DNA of 64,000 nt from Lactobacillus sp. YT155 (lineage in GTDB: Bacteria; Bacillota; Bacilli; Lactobacillales; Lactobacillaceae), in NCBI RefSeq assembly GCF_030504545.1, contig NZ_JAUKWP010000001.1, positions 62,001 to 126,000 of the forward strand, read 5' to 3'. This document shows, in pieces, positions 43,428 through 52,748 of the stretch. A program made the position numbers and the translations under genes. Every line of letters starts with the position of its first letter. The first letter of the stretch is position 1. Under the pieces are notes generated by a model that saw nothing but the letters and a program-made list of their open reading frames with translations, was not told the origin of the DNA and ran no database searches.

Positions 43428-43712
43428 TTAGTCTTCAAAAATTTTGATTTCTTTAGAGTCATCTGTAAGGGTAACAATAGCCTTACGACGTTTTTTAGTC
43501 ATACCTTCGTATCTACCAACACGTTTCTTGTGACCTTTAACGTTCATGATATTTACTGATTTGACTTTTACATCAAAGATTTCTTCGATTGCTTGACGTA
43601 CTTGGATTTTGTTCACGTCAACAGCAACATCGAATGTGTACTTCTTGTCGTCCATAACAGCCATTGATTGTTCTGTTACTAAAGGACGTAATATGATATC
43701 ACGTGCATTCAT
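43428..43712 (-). CDS. rplW: Ribosomal protein uL23
   Basis: A 94-residue tunnel-exit protein that docks trigger factor and SRP. Starts [20 protein letters not shown]. Its ATG overlaps the rplD stop by one base. Complete. Confidence 0.97.
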   Translation of the reverse strand: MNARDIILRPLVTEQSMAVMDDKKYTFDVAVDVNKIQVRQAIEEIFDVKVKSVNIMNVKGHKKRVGRYEGMTKKRRKAIVTLTDDSKEIKIFED

Positions 43713-44335
43713 TATCCAAGCACCTCCTCAATATTTGAAAGTGCAGCTTTTGTAATTACCAATTTTTCATTGTTAATAACATCTAAAACATTAATTTTTC
43801 TAGAAGCAACAACGGTTACTTTTTCTAAGTTTCTTGCTGATAAAGCAACGTTTTCGTTTTCTTCTTCAACAACAACTAATGTCTTACCTGTTGACTTAAC
43901 TTTGTCTAGTAATTGAGCAAACACTTTTGTTTTTGGTTCTTTGTAATTGATTGAATCAATCACGATGATGTTTCCATCTTTAGCTTTTTGTGAAAGAACT
44001 GATTTCAAAGCTAAACGACTAACTTTTCTAGGAATATGATATGAGTATGATCTTGGTGTAGGACCGAAGACAACTCCACCACCTACCCATTGAGGTGATC
44101 TGATTGAACCTTGACGAGCTCTACCAGTACCTTTTTGGCGCCATGGTTTTCTACCACCACCGCGAACTTCTGAACGGTTCTTAACAGCATGAGTACCTTG
44201 TCTCATTGATGCGCGTTGCATGACAACTGCATCGAAGATGACATTGTCATTTGGTTCAATATCAAAAATTGAACTGTTCAATTCAACGGCTGAACCTTTG
44301 GTTCCATTTTCTTTGAATGATGTAACTTTAGTCAT
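43712..44335 (-). CDS. rplD: Ribosomal protein uL4
   Basis: A 207-residue protein with a loop into the exit tunnel (conserved [20 protein letters not shown] near 60-80, wild type for macrolide contacts). In E. coli uL4 autoregulates the S10 operon; the long rpsJ leader here could have a comparable role, but this is inference. 15 bases after rplC. Confidence 0.98.
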   Translation of the reverse strand: MTKVTSFKENGTKGSAVELNSSIFDIEPNDNVIFDAVVMQRASMRQGTHAVKNRSEVRGGGRKPWRQKGTGRARQGSIRSPQWVGGGVVFGPTPRSYSYHIPRKVSRLALKSVLSQKAKDGNIIVIDSINYKEPKTKVFAQLLDKVKSTGKTLVVVEEENENVALSARNLEKVTVVASRKINVLDVINNEKLVITKAALSNIEEVLG

Positions 44336-44350
44336 TATGCTCCTCCTTTC

Positions 44351-44998
44351 CTATTTTTCTTTTGTATCTGCCAAAGCTTTGATACCTGATTGAACTTTTA
44401 CAAGTGAGTTCTTAGCACCAGGAACGTTACCTTTGATCATAATTACATTTTTTTCTACATCAATTTTTGCAATTGATAAGTTTTGTGTTGTAACAGTCTT
44501 GTTACCCATACGTCCAGGCAATTTCTTACCTTTGAACACACGGTTGATAACAGCACCCATTGAACCGGGAATTCTGTGATAACGAGAACCGTGAGTTTCA
44601 GGTCCACGTGATTGACCGTCTTTTTTAATGTTACCTTGGAAACCGTGACCCTTTGTAATACCAGTTACGTCTACGATTTCGTTTTCAGCAAAAGTATCAA
44701 CTTTTACTTCGCCGCCTAATTCAAAACTTCCCATATCTACATCGCGGAATTCGCGAATGAAGCGTTTAGGAGTTGATTTAGATTTTTCAGCATGACCTTT
44801 AGCTGGTTTGTTACTTAAAACTTCACGCAAATCTTCAAAACCAAGTTGTACAGCATCGTAACCGTCGTTTTCGACTGTCTTGAGTTGCATAACTACGTTT
44901 GGAGTTGCTTCAATAACTGTAACGGGAATCAATTCACCGTTGTCAGTAAAGATTTGAGTCATTCCAACTTTTCTACCGAGAATACCTTTTCTGGCCAT
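44351..44998 (-). CDS. rplC: Ribosomal protein uL3
   Basis: A 215-residue early-assembly protein reaching the peptidyl transferase centre. Starts [19 protein letters not shown] and includes the central extension [17 protein letters not shown] with the Gln/Gly-rich tip region. 30 bases after rpsJ. Confidence 0.98.
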   Translation of the reverse strand: MARKGILGRKVGMTQIFTDNGELIPVTVIEATPNVVMQLKTVENDGYDAVQLGFEDLREVLSNKPAKGHAEKSKSTPKRFIREFRDVDMGSFELGGEVKVDTFAENEIVDVTGITKGHGFQGNIKKDGQSRGPETHGSRYHRIPGSMGAVINRVFKGKKLPGRMGNKTVTTQNLSIAKIDVEKNVIMIKGNVPGAKNSLVKVQSGIKALADTKEK

Positions 44999-45028
44999 GT
45001 CTACACCTCCGTTAATTTATTTTTGTTA

Positions 45029-45337
45029 TTAAAGTTTAATTTCAATATCCACACCACTTGGTAAATCTAATTTCATCAAAGAATCTACTGTCTTTTCTGA
45101 TGGATTTACGATGTCGATAAGTCTTTTATGTGTACGCATTTCGAATTGTTCACGAGAATCTTTGTGCTTATGTGGTGAACGAATCACTGTATATAATGAA
45201 CGTTCTGTTGGCAAAGGAATTGGACCTGAAATTTCGGCACCAGTTCTTTTTGCTGTTTCTACAATCTTGTCAGCTGACTGATCAAGAATGCGATGTTCAT
45301 AAGCTTTCAAACGAATACGAATCTTTTGACTTGCCAT
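45029..45337 (-). CDS. rpsJ: Ribosomal protein uS10 (NusE)
   Basis: A 102-residue head protein that also acts as NusE in antitermination. Starts [20 protein letters not shown]; complete. First gene of the S10 cluster, with a strong AGGAGG ribosome site and a long structured leader upstream. Confidence 0.98.
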   Translation of the reverse strand: MASQKIRIRLKAYEHRILDQSADKIVETAKRTGAEISGPIPLPTERSLYTVIRSPHKHKDSREQFEMRTHKRLIDIVNPSEKTVDSLMKLDLPSGVDIEIKL

Positions 45338-45354
45338 GGGGTTACCTCCTTCTT

Positions 45355-45500
45355 GTCTTTAAAATGACCGGTTCAGTGGAAACTACCGCCACACTTGCCG
45401 TGGCAAAGCGGCCGGGTGTGTCGCAACCTCCCACTTCTTCACCGAGAGTATCTATAAAATACCCATTTGAGCATACTTGTCCCTTGGACAATCAGCACGA
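45355..45500 (-). ncRNA. Structured 5' leader of the S10 operon
   Basis: Between the promoter and rpsJ, about 150 bases contain hairpins TTGTCC-AA-GGGACAA, CACAC/GTGTG enclosing TTGCC-AC-GGCAA, and a G+C-rich block far above the surrounding base composition. A ribosomal-protein-binding leader is likely; which protein binds (uL4 by analogy with E. coli) is unknown. Confidence 0.6.
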
Positions 45501-45505
45501 GTTAT

Positions 45506-45534
45506 ATACTACTAGAAATCCCTATCAATATCAA
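45506..45534 (-). promoter_or_regulatory. Promoter of the S10 operon
   Basis: TTGATA (45534-45529), 17-base spacer, TAGTAT (45511-45506). A shifted alternative (second TTGATA with TATAAC) overlaps it. Confidence 0.72.
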
Positions 45535-45569
45535 GGCTTTTTCGCACTTTTTTGACCTTTTTTTGAGAT

Positions 45570-45596
45570 AAAAAAAGAACCCGAACTTTCGAGTTC
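45570..45596 (-). terminator. Second terminator downstream of fusA
   Basis: GAACTCGAA/TTCGGGTTC (one mismatch, 45577-45596), followed by seven T residues on the minus strand. Together with the first terminator it insulates the S10 promoter. The A+T-rich stretch between them (45597-45700) shows no gene. Confidence 0.8.
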
Positions 45597-45700
45597 AAAA
45601 AGTGAAATTTTTGAGTAAAAAATAAAAAATTAACAAAATTTAAAACTTTTTTGTCAGATTTTAAAATACATTCTAAAACTCAACATACTTCACCCAAATA

Positions 45701-45742
45701 AAAACGAGAAGAACTTCTTACGAAGTTACTTCTCGTTTTTCA
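45701..45742 (-). terminator. Terminator of rpsL-rpsG-fusA
   Basis: AAAACGAGAAG...CTTCTCGTTTT with inner pairs AACTTC/GAAGTT (45701-45738), followed on the minus strand by a T-rich run. Confidence 0.9.
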
Positions 45743-45772
45743 TTACTCGATATTTGAGTTTTTATATTTTAT

Positions 45773-47881
45773 TTATTCGTCTTCAGGGTTAACCATCTTA
45801 CCACCATTTTCCTTGATGATATCCTCTTGGATACTCTTAGGAACTGGTTCGTAATGGTCCATAACCATGGTAAATGTACCACGACCTTGTGTTGCTGAAC
45901 GAAGTGTTGTGGCATATCCAAACATTTCTGAAAGTGGCACATAAGCGTTAACTAGTTGTGCGTTACCACGAGCTTCCATTCCTTCAACACGACCACGTCT
46001 AGCTGTAACGTGTCCCATAACATCACCTAAGTAATCTTCTGGAGCAACAATTTCAACTTTCATGATTGGTTCAAGAATAACAGCACCAGCTGATTTAGCA
46101 GCATTTCTAAGTGCTAATGAAGCAGCAATCTTGAAGGCAGCTTCTGATGAATCGACATCATGGTAACTACCATCATATAACTTAGCCTTAACATCGATTA
46201 ATGGGAATCCAGCAAGGACACCATTCTTCATTGCTTCTTTAAGACCTTGTTCTACTGAAGGAATATATTCACGAGGAACAACACCACCGACGATAGCATC
46301 TTCGAATTCGAAGCCTGCTCCTTCTTCATTAGGTGTAAATTCTACCCAAACGTCACCATATTGACCTTTACCACCAGATTGACGAACAAATTTACCTTGT
46401 GCTTGTGTTGACTTAGTGAATGTTTCACGGTAAGCAACTTGAGGAGCACCAATTTGAGCTTCAACTTTAAATTCACGGCGTAGACGATCAACTTGAATAT
46501 CTAAATGAAGTTCACCCATTCCTGAGATAAGAGTTTCACCTGTTTCAGGGTTTGTCTCAGCTCTAAATGTAGGATCTTCTTCAGCTAGTTTTTGCAAACC
46601 AACATCCAATTTATCACGGTCTTCTTTTGATTTAGGCTCAATAGAAACTTGGATAACTGGTTCTGGAATCTCTAATGATTCAAGAATCAATGGATGTGCT
46701 GGATCAGTTAGTGAATCACCAGTTGTAGTATCTTTTAGTCCGATAGCTGCGGCGATATCACCAGAGAACACTTCAGGAATTTCGTTTCTGTGGTTAGAAT
46801 GCATTTGTAGCAAACGACCAACACGTTCACGTTTTTCTTTAGTAGCGTTCAATACGTATGAACCTGATTCCAAAGTACCAGTGTACACACGGAAGAATGT
46901 CAAACGACCAACGAATGGGTCAGTGGCAATCTTAAATGCAAGTCCAGCAAATGGTTTGTCATCATCAGCCATAAGTGCAACTTCTGAATCGTCTGCAGGA
47001 TCTGTAGCATTGTATGGTTTAACGTCAAGTGGTGATGGTAGGTAATCAACAACCGCATCCATCAACATTTGAACACCTTTATTCTTGAAAGCTGAACCAG
47101 CTAACACTGGGTAGAATTCAAGGTTAATTGTTGCTTTTCTGATAGCATCTTTAAGTTCTTGTTTAGAGATTTCTTCTCCTTCAAGATACTTGCCCATGAT
47201 GTCATCATCAACATCAGCAACAGCTTCGATCAATTCTTGACGACGTTTTTCAGCATCTTCTTTGTATTGATCAGGGATTTCAACTGTATCCCATTTTGAA
47301 CCTAATTCATCTTCATCATAGATATCGGCAACCATTTCGATTAAGTCAATAACACCTTCGAATTGGTCTTCAGCACCGATAGGCATTTGGATAGCATGAG
47401 CGTTAGCTTGTAATCTATCTTCCAAAGTACTTACAGAGTAGTCAAAGTCAGCACCGATTTTATCCATTTTGTTAACAAAAACGATTCTTGGAACTGAATA
47501 TGTTGTAGCTTGACGCCAAACGTTTTCAGTTTGTGGTTCAACACCTGATTGAGCATCAAGAACTGTAATAGCTCCATCTAAAACACGAAGTGAACGTTCA
47601 ACTTCGATAGTGAAGTCCACGTGTCCTGGGGTATCAATGATGTTGATACGGTTCTTTTTCCATTCAGCAGTTGTAGCAGCTGAAGTGATTGTAATACCAC
47701 GTTCTTGTTCTTGTTCCATCCAGTCCATTTGTGAAGCACCTTCATGGGTTTCACCGATTTTGTGGATTTTACCTGTATAGTACAAGATACGTTCTGTTGT
47801 AGTTGTTTTACCAGCATCAATATGAGCCATGATACCGATATTACGTGTATCTTCTAACGGGAATTCACGTTTATTAGCCAT
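45773..47881 (-). CDS. fusA: Elongation factor G
   Basis: A 702-residue translocation GTPase. G1 motif [10 protein letters not shown] near 17-26, G3 DTPGHVDF, G4 NKMDKIGAD; domains II-V follow, with the domain IV tip [13 protein letters not shown]. Length is normal and no fusidic acid-type lesion is evident by eye. It lies 43 bases after rpsG and is followed by a strong terminator. Confidence 0.98.
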   Translation of the reverse strand: MANKREFPLEDTRNIGIMAHIDAGKTTTTERILYYTGKIHKIGETHEGASQMDWMEQEQERGITITSAATTAEWKKNRINIIDTPGHVDFTIEVERSLRVLDGAITVLDAQSGVEPQTENVWRQATTYSVPRIVFVNKMDKIGADFDYSVSTLEDRLQANAHAIQMPIGAEDQFEGVIDLIEMVADIYDEDELGSKWDTVEIPDQYKEDAEKRRQELIEAVADVDDDIMGKYLEGEEISKQELKDAIRKATINLEFYPVLAGSAFKNKGVQMLMDAVVDYLPSPLDVKPYNATDPADDSEVALMADDDKPFAGLAFKIATDPFVGRLTFFRVYTGTLESGSYVLNATKEKRERVGRLLQMHSNHRNEIPEVFSGDIAAAIGLKDTTTGDSLTDPAHPLILESLEIPEPVIQVSIEPKSKEDRDKLDVGLQKLAEEDPTFRAETNPETGETLISGMGELHLDIQVDRLRREFKVEAQIGAPQVAYRETFTKSTQAQGKFVRQSGGKGQYGDVWVEFTPNEEGAGFEFEDAIVGGVVPREYIPSVEQGLKEAMKNGVLAGFPLIDVKAKLYDGSYHDVDSSEAAFKIAASLALRNAAKSAGAVILEPIMKVEIVAPEDYLGDVMGHVTARRGRVEGMEARGNAQLVNAYVPLSEMFGYATTLRSATQGRGTFTMVMDHYEPVPKSIQEDIIKENGGKMVNPEDE

Positions 47882-47924
47882 TAATTATGTTTCTCCTCTC
47901 GATTTTATCGACTAAACGATTTGA

Positions 47925-48395
47925 CTACCAACGGTAATGTGCAAAGGCACGGTTAGCATCAGCCATCTTATGAGTGTCTTCACGTTTCTTAACAGCAGCA
48001 CCAGTATTGTTAGCTGCGTCCATAATTTCATTAGCTAGTCTGTCAACCATTGTATGTTCACCACGTAGACGAGCATAGTTTGTCAACCAACGTAATCCAA
48101 GTGTTGTACGACGTTCTGGTCTAACTTCAATTGGAATTTGATAGTTTGAACCACCAATACGACGAGCCTTAACTTCTAAGACCGGCATAATGTTGTTCAT
48201 AGCTTCTTCAAATACTTCTGTAGGTTCATTCCCTGTAGTTTCTTTGATCTTATCAAATGCAGCATAAATAATTTTTGATGATGTACCACGTTTACCATCT
48301 TTCATCACATGGTTAATCAAACGTGTTACTAATTTTGAGTTATAAATTGGATCAGGCAAAACATCACGTTTTGCTACGTTACCTTTTCTAGGCAT
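47925..48395 (-). CDS. rpsG: Ribosomal protein uS7
   Basis: A 156-residue assembly initiator of the 30S head that contacts E-site tRNA. Starts [20 protein letters not shown] and ends NRAFAHYRW. In the str operon between rpsL and fusA, with a 36-base gap to rpsL. Confidence 0.98.
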   Translation of the reverse strand: MPRKGNVAKRDVLPDPIYNSKLVTRLINHVMKDGKRGTSSKIIYAAFDKIKETTGNEPTEVFEEAMNNIMPVLEVKARRIGGSNYQIPIEVRPERRTTLGLRWLTNYARLRGEHTMVDRLANEIMDAANNTGAAVKKREDTHKMADANRAFAHYRW

Positions 48396-48431
48396 CAGAT
48401 TACCTCCGGATATTTTCTAATAGTTTTTAAA

Positions 48432-48845
48432 TTATTTCTTAGGTCTTTTTGCACCATATTTTGAACGGCTTTGCATACGGCCATCAACACCGGCAGTATC
48501 TAAAGCACCACGGATAACGTGATAACGAACACCAGGTAGATCTTTTACACGACCACCACGGATAAGAACAACACTATGTTCTTGTAAGTTATGACCTTCA
48601 CCAGGAATATATGCTGTAACTTCAATCAAGTTTGACAAACGTACACGAGCATATTTACGTAAAGCTGAGTTAGGTTTCTTAGGTGTCATTGTTCCAACAC
48701 GAGTTGCAACTCCACGCTTTTGAGGAGCTGGTGTGTCAGTCAATGATTTTTTCATACTATTGTAACCAAAGTTCAAAGCAGGTGAATCTGACTTTGACTT
48801 CTGTGATTTACGACCTTTACGGACCAATTGGTTAATTGTTGGCAT
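48432..48845 (-). CDS. rpsL: Ribosomal protein uS12
   Basis: A 137-residue decoding-centre protein. The streptomycin-sensitive residues are wild type ([11 protein letters not shown] and [12 protein letters not shown]). The ATG at 48845 ([11 protein letters not shown]) follows AGGAGG by nine bases; the frame extends upstream without homology. First gene of the str operon. Confidence 0.97.
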   Translation of the reverse strand: MPTINQLVRKGRKSQKSKSDSPALNFGYNSMKKSLTDTPAPQKRGVATRVGTMTPKKPNSALRKYARVRLSNLIEVTAYIPGEGHNLQEHSVVLIRGGRVKDLPGVRYHVIRGALDTAGVDGRMQSRSKYGAKRPKK

Positions 48846-48919
48846 TAAAAGGTTCCTCCTATGTAATTTATTATGGTTTAAATACACACATCCAGGCGTT
48901 TCATTTTTGATTAAAATAA

Positions 48920-48975
48920 AATACCACCGACGTGGTTTGATGGCTTATCTTCACAAGACAGAGTCCTGTCGCTAC
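48920..48975 (-). ncRNA. rpsL leader with hairpins
   Basis: Downstream of the promoter, the leader has a hairpin GACAGGA-CTC-TGTC-type and then ACCAC-GTC-GGTGGT followed by a T-rich run (48922-48936), which looks like a weak attenuator. Confidence 0.45.
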
Positions 48976-48992
48976 TAAAAAGCACATTTATT

Positions 48993-49022
48993 AATTTACC
49001 ACCGATTCAGGGTAGTTGTCAA
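48993..49022 (-). promoter_or_regulatory. Promoter of the str operon (rpsL)
   Basis: TTGACA (49022-49017), 18-base spacer, TAAATT (48998-48993). It lies in the divergent gap with the prepilin peptidase gene. Confidence 0.8.
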
Positions 49023-49065
49023 TATAATTCTGTATTGATTTGCGTAATTATTATTGAGGTGAATT

Positions 49066-49731
49066 ATGTTTATTTTATATGTTTTTTTAATTTTTATTTT
49101 AAGTGCTTGCTGCTGTTCGTTTTTAAATTTAGTTGCCATGCGTCTGCCTAAAAATGAAAGTATTGTTTCTCCCCGCTCCCATTGCGATTACTGCTCCACT
49201 CAATTGAAATGGTTTGAACTAATTCCTATCTTAGGCTATGCGATAAATCGCACTCGTTGCCGTTATTGTAACTTGCGAATATCGCTGTATTTTCCTCTAA
49301 CAGAATTAGTTTTTGGATTGTCGACTACTTATATTTATTTCACTCAAGAACTAGTGGTTGAGAAAATTGTACTATTAAGTCTACTGCTCTTCTTTGCTTG
49401 CATGGATTATTGTTACCAAGTCGTAATGCCATTCTTCTTTGCCCCTGCACTTTTACTAATGTTCTATTATCCATTTTCAATAGCCCATTTTGCAATATTT
49501 TTTGTCTGTCTCTTTAGTTTCTCTCGTCTGACTCATGGTTTAGGAATGGGCGACGTTGAAGTTCTTTCTTTTTTAGCTCTATTTCTTCCTATTATTTCAT
49601 GTTTGTGGATTATCGTTCTTGCCAGTTTCTTATGTCTGGTACTCGAATTATGTTACAAGGTTAGATTCAAAAAAATCAGTTTCGTTCCTTATATATATTT
49701 TGCTACGGTTTTAGTCACAATATTAGAATAA
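49066..49731 (+). CDS. comC: Prepilin peptidase (A24 family, ComC-like)
   Basis: A 221-residue polytopic aspartic protease that cleaves and N-methylates type IV-like pseudopilins of the competence system. Two Cys pairs (CDYC and CRYC) form the usual zinc-binding cytoplasmic loop; catalytic Asp residues lie in ACMDYCYQ and GMGDVEVL. About eight hydrophobic segments. AGGTG ribosome site seven bases before the ATG. Divergent from rpsL, a place where this gene is found in other lactobacilli. Its pseudopilin substrates (comG operon) are not in the window. Confidence 0.88.
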   Translation: MFILYVFLIFILSACCCSFLNLVAMRLPKNESIVSPRSHCDYCSTQLKWFELIPILGYAINRTRCRYCNLRISLYFPLTELVFGLSTTYIYFTQELVVEKIVLLSLLLFFACMDYCYQVVMPFFFAPALLLMFYYPFSIAHFAIFFVCLFSFSRLTHGLGMGDVEVLSFLALFLPIISCLWIIVLASFLCLVLELCYKVRFKKISFVPYIYFATVLVTILE

Positions 49732-49818
49732 TGTTTACATCTTCTTTTTAGTAATCGCTTTGTTTGTTGACTGAATTAATATATTATAAAGAAAACAACT
49801 CATTGAGCAGGAAAAATA

Positions 49819-50835
49819 ATGAAATATACAATGAAAGATATTGCTAAAAAAGCAAACGTCTCCGTGACAACGGTCTCTTTAGTTTTAAACAATCGGATTT
49901 CTAGAATATCAGAATCCAAAAAAAGAGAAATAAAAAATATTGCTAAAGAAATGAATTACCATCCTAATTCAGCTGCTGTTTCATTAAGCAGACAAGTTAG
50001 CTATAACATTGCACTCATTGTTCCCGATATCACTAACCCTTTTTTCTCGAGTTTAGTAAAACAAGTTAGTATTGATTTATATTCTAAAGGTTACAATGTT
50101 TTGCTTTTTAATAGTGATAATTCATATGAATTAGAAAGAAAAGCTATTCAACGGTTTGATTATCAAGGAGTTGATGGAATTTTGCTAGTTCCTTCTAATG
50201 AATTTTTCTCTCAAAAAAAACAAACCTTAAATAACCTTATAAGTAGCACAGAAAAGCCAATTATCTTATTAAACGCTGAAACTGACTTACAAATGAGTTA
50301 TGTCAATTTCGATAATTTTAAAGGCGCACAAATGGCAACACAATTGTTGATAGACAACAATATTGAAAAAATTGCTTTTATTCGAGGTGGGAATAACTTC
50401 GTAAATGCCAATCAACGACTCCTTGGCTATGAAGAAACTATGAAGCAAAATGAGAAAAAAGTTGATAAGAATCTCATTTTTCAAGGCGACTACTCAATGG
50501 CTTGCGGATATAAATTAGCATCAAAAATACTATCAAACTCTGACATTAAAGGGATAGTTAGTTCAAATGATTTAATGTTATTCGGAATAATTAAATGGGC
50601 TAAAGAAAATGACAAAGATATTTTCAATCTATTAGCAATGGTCAGTTTTGATAACACGCCTTATTCAGAAATTCTGGAAAAACCACTTACTACAATAGAT
50701 CAAGATACTCAAAAAATGGCCTCAGAAGCTGTCGAGGTACTACTCGAATCAATTAATTCAAACAAAAAGAATATCCAAAAAATCATTATCGACCCTCATT
50801 TGATCGTAAGAAAATCAGATAAATTACATAATTAA
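49819..50835 (+). CDS. LacI/GalR-family transcriptional regulator
   Basis: A 338-residue regulator. The N-terminal helix-turn-helix MKDIAKKANVSVTTVSLVLN with hinge helix PNSAAVSLSR is classical; the periplasmic-binding-like effector domain starts NIALIVPDITNPFFS (about 64). It ends about 85 bases before an 18-base perfect palindrome that precedes an amide-hydrolase operon, which it probably controls. The operon genes do not point to a sugar, so the effector may be an amide or acylated compound. Confidence 0.9.
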   Translation: MKYTMKDIAKKANVSVTTVSLVLNNRISRISESKKREIKNIAKEMNYHPNSAAVSLSRQVSYNIALIVPDITNPFFSSLVKQVSIDLYSKGYNVLLFNSDNSYELERKAIQRFDYQGVDGILLVPSNEFFSQKKQTLNNLISSTEKPIILLNAETDLQMSYVNFDNFKGAQMATQLLIDNNIEKIAFIRGGNNFVNANQRLLGYEETMKQNEKKVDKNLIFQGDYSMACGYKLASKILSNSDIKGIVSSNDLMLFGIIKWAKENDKDIFNLLAMVSFDNTPYSEILEKPLTTIDQDTQKMASEAVEVLLESINSNKKNIQKIIIDPHLIVRKSDKLHN

Positions 50836-50865
50836 TTGACAACAATCATCAGCATGATATATATT
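50836..50865 (+). promoter_or_regulatory. Promoter of the amide-hydrolase operon
   Basis: TTGACA (50836-50841), 18-base spacer, TATATT (50860-50865), starting right after the LacI stop codon. The transcript would run through the cre site and the hairpin at 50886-50912 before the first gene. Confidence 0.72.
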
Positions 50866-50878
50866 GTACACAAGGTAA

Positions 50879-50892
50879 TGAAATCGCTTACA
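50879..50892 (+). promoter_or_regulatory. cre site (CcpA operator)
   Basis: TGAAATCGCTTACA matches the cre consensus TGWAANCGNTNWCA at every fixed position. It lies just downstream of the predicted transcription start, where CcpA would act as a roadblock. Confidence 0.8.
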
Positions 50893-50912
50893 GAATTAGT
50901 AAGCTTTTTTTT
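50886..50912 (+). terminator. Intrinsic terminator between the LacI gene/promoter and the operon
   Basis: GCTTAC/GTAAGC with a seven-base loop and eight T residues. It overlaps the cre site. It can end the lacI-like transcript, but it also lies downstream of the operon promoter. Confidence 0.75.
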
Positions 50913-50919
50913 ACCAAAA

Positions 50920-50937
50920 TGATAAACCGGTTTATCA
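50920..50937. promoter_or_regulatory. LacI-type operator palindrome
   Basis: TGATAAACCGGTTTATCA is an 18-base perfect palindrome with the central CG typical of LacI/GalR operators, 30 bases before the first operon gene. Confidence 0.85.
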
Positions 50938-50966
50938 ATTAATAACAAGGAGATTTTAGTTTTACT

Positions 50967-51716
50967 ATGATAAAAATTTTATTAGCTGGAGAGTCTTGGA
51001 TTTCTACAACAACTGAATACAAAGGATACGATTCATTTACCAATACTAAGTTAGAGATTGGCTGTACAGCTCTTCTTAAAGAATTTGAGAATTTGAACTA
51101 TCAAGTTACTCACATACTGGCCCATGATGTTCCCGAAAAATTCCCATGGTCTATTGATGAACTAAATCAATACGATGTAGTTATCTTATCTGACATCGGG
51201 TCAAACTCTTTGGCACTTTCTCAAAAAGTGTTCGATTCTGGTCGGCCAACTATTAATCGAATGGAATTACTTAAAAACTGGGTAATGGATGGTGGATCAC
51301 TCATGATGGCAGGTGGGTACTTGTCTTTTGGTGGTTTTGAAGGAAAAGGACATTATCATCACACTCCTATCGAAGATGTTCTACCAGTCAACGTTCTGCC
51401 TTATGATGATCGAATTGAAGTGCCTGACGGCCGTATTCCACAAACAAGTAAAGCCAACTCTATTAGTAGTGATTTAGGTGATTTTCCACCTGTTCTTGGC
51501 TATCAAGAAACATCAGTTAAGGAAAGCAGCGAAATACTAATGACTATTGATGAAACTCCACTTTTGGTTATTGGAAAGTCTGGAAAAGGTAGAAGTTTAG
51601 TTTACACAAGTGATATTGCTCCACACTGGGCATCTCAGGAATTTATGAGCTGGTCACATTATGGCGAATTCTTTTCACGATGCATCAAATGGTTAGCAAA
51701 TGATCTTGAAGTTTAA
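50967..51716 (+). CDS. Glutamine amidotransferase-like protein (GATase1_like, PF07090 type)
   Basis: A 249-residue cytosolic protein with a class I amidotransferase-like flavodoxin fold: DVVILSDIGSNSL and GGSLMMAGGYLSFGGFEGKGHYHHTPIEDVLP are typical of the family annotated as putative glutamine amidotransferase. The nucleophile elbow AGGYLSF has no Cys at the expected position, so classical glutaminase activity is doubtful. First gene of a four-part locus (regulator, this gene, transporter, Ntn hydrolase). It may process the same amide compound or have a carbohydrate-binding role. AAGGAG ribosome site. Confidence 0.75.
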   Translation: MIKILLAGESWISTTTEYKGYDSFTNTKLEIGCTALLKEFENLNYQVTHILAHDVPEKFPWSIDELNQYDVVILSDIGSNSLALSQKVFDSGRPTINRMELLKNWVMDGGSLMMAGGYLSFGGFEGKGHYHHTPIEDVLPVNVLPYDDRIEVPDGRIPQTSKANSISSDLGDFPPVLGYQETSVKESSEILMTIDETPLLVIGKSGKGRSLVYTSDIAPHWASQEFMSWSHYGEFFSRCIKWLANDLEV

Positions 51717-51752
51717 GCAGATTATGTCTATTTTGAAAAGGAGACAATTAAT

Positions 51753-52733
51753 ATGAATGCAAAAGGTAACTCAGAAAAAACAGTAGTTGTTCCTCTATTG
51801 GTAATTGCAACAATACTCGCGGGTATGCTTTCTCCAATGCAATCCGCAGTTAATGGTCAAGTTGGAAAAGTTATGAATGACGGAAACGCTTCTGCAGTTG
51901 TTTCATTTGGATCCGGTTTAGTTGTTATGGCAATTATTATTTTGGCAAGAAAATCAACCCGAAAACAATTTGCTTCTATTCCTAAGAAAATTTCATCACA
52001 CAGTATTCCATGGTGGAATTGGTTAGCAGGTAGTTGTGGAGCTATGATTGTTTTCTCTGAAGGTGCTACAGCTTCTATTCTGGGAGTAGCCACTTTTCAG
52101 ACCACATTAATTTCAGGTATGGTTATTTCAGGTCTAATTTGCGATCGACTAGGTATCGGTGTTGAAGAAAAGCAACCGTTCAATTTTGCGAGAATTATGG
52201 GAGCTTTACTGGCTATTGTTGCTACAATATTAGTTGTTATGCCTAATTGGCACGCTCCTAAAGTTGTTGCACTAGCTGTTCTTCCCTTTATTGGTGGATT
52301 GCTAGCAGGTTGGCAACCGGCTGGGAATTCTGCTGTTGCTCATGAAACTGGTTCAATGCTTGTATCAATTACATGGAACTTTATTATCGGATTTTCATTA
52401 CTCGGTGGTGTATTACTTGTTCGTGTCCTTATGGGTCAAATCAGTATCTCTCTTCCAACAACATGGTGGATGTACTTAGGTGGACCACTAGGATTGCTTT
52501 CAATCGCTTTAATGGCTTTATTAGTACGCGGCTTAGGATTATTACTACTAGGATTAGCTTCAACTGCTGGACAATTGATAGGATCCGTTTTAATTGATTG
52601 GTTAATTCCTGATTTAGGAAATAAAGTCTATCTATTAACTATAGTAGGAGCAGTCGTAGCATTATTAGGTGCTGGTATTGCGATGATTCCTTCTAGCAAT
52701 AAAAAAGTTAAACTTGATGAAATTGAAAATTAG
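51753..52733 (+). CDS. DMT-superfamily transporter, YdcZ type
   Basis: A 326-residue membrane protein made of two related DMT_YdcZ (DUF606) halves of about five helices each. Signature segments are LAGMLSPMQSAVNGQVGKVM in the first half and FIGGLLAGWQPAGNSAVAHE in the second, the latter echoing the first. Members are presumed small-molecule transporters with unknown substrates. It lies between the amidotransferase-like gene and the Ntn hydrolase with short gaps (36 and 15 bases), so it probably moves the hydrolase substrate or a product. Confidence 0.85.
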   Translation: MNAKGNSEKTVVVPLLVIATILAGMLSPMQSAVNGQVGKVMNDGNASAVVSFGSGLVVMAIIILARKSTRKQFASIPKKISSHSIPWWNWLAGSCGAMIVFSEGATASILGVATFQTTLISGMVISGLICDRLGIGVEEKQPFNFARIMGALLAIVATILVVMPNWHAPKVVALAVLPFIGGLLAGWQPAGNSAVAHETGSMLVSITWNFIIGFSLLGGVLLVRVLMGQISISLPTTWWMYLGGPLGLLSIALMALLVRGLGLLLLGLASTAGQLIGSVLIDWLIPDLGNKVYLLTIVGAVVALLGAGIAMIPSSNKKVKLDEIEN

Positions 52734-52748
52734 TAAAGGAGACTACAA

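Noticed and set aside
45130..45555. Plus-strand 141-codon open frame across rpsJ and its leader
   Set aside because: It lies opposite a conserved gene and a structured leader, has no homology pattern and no promoter.
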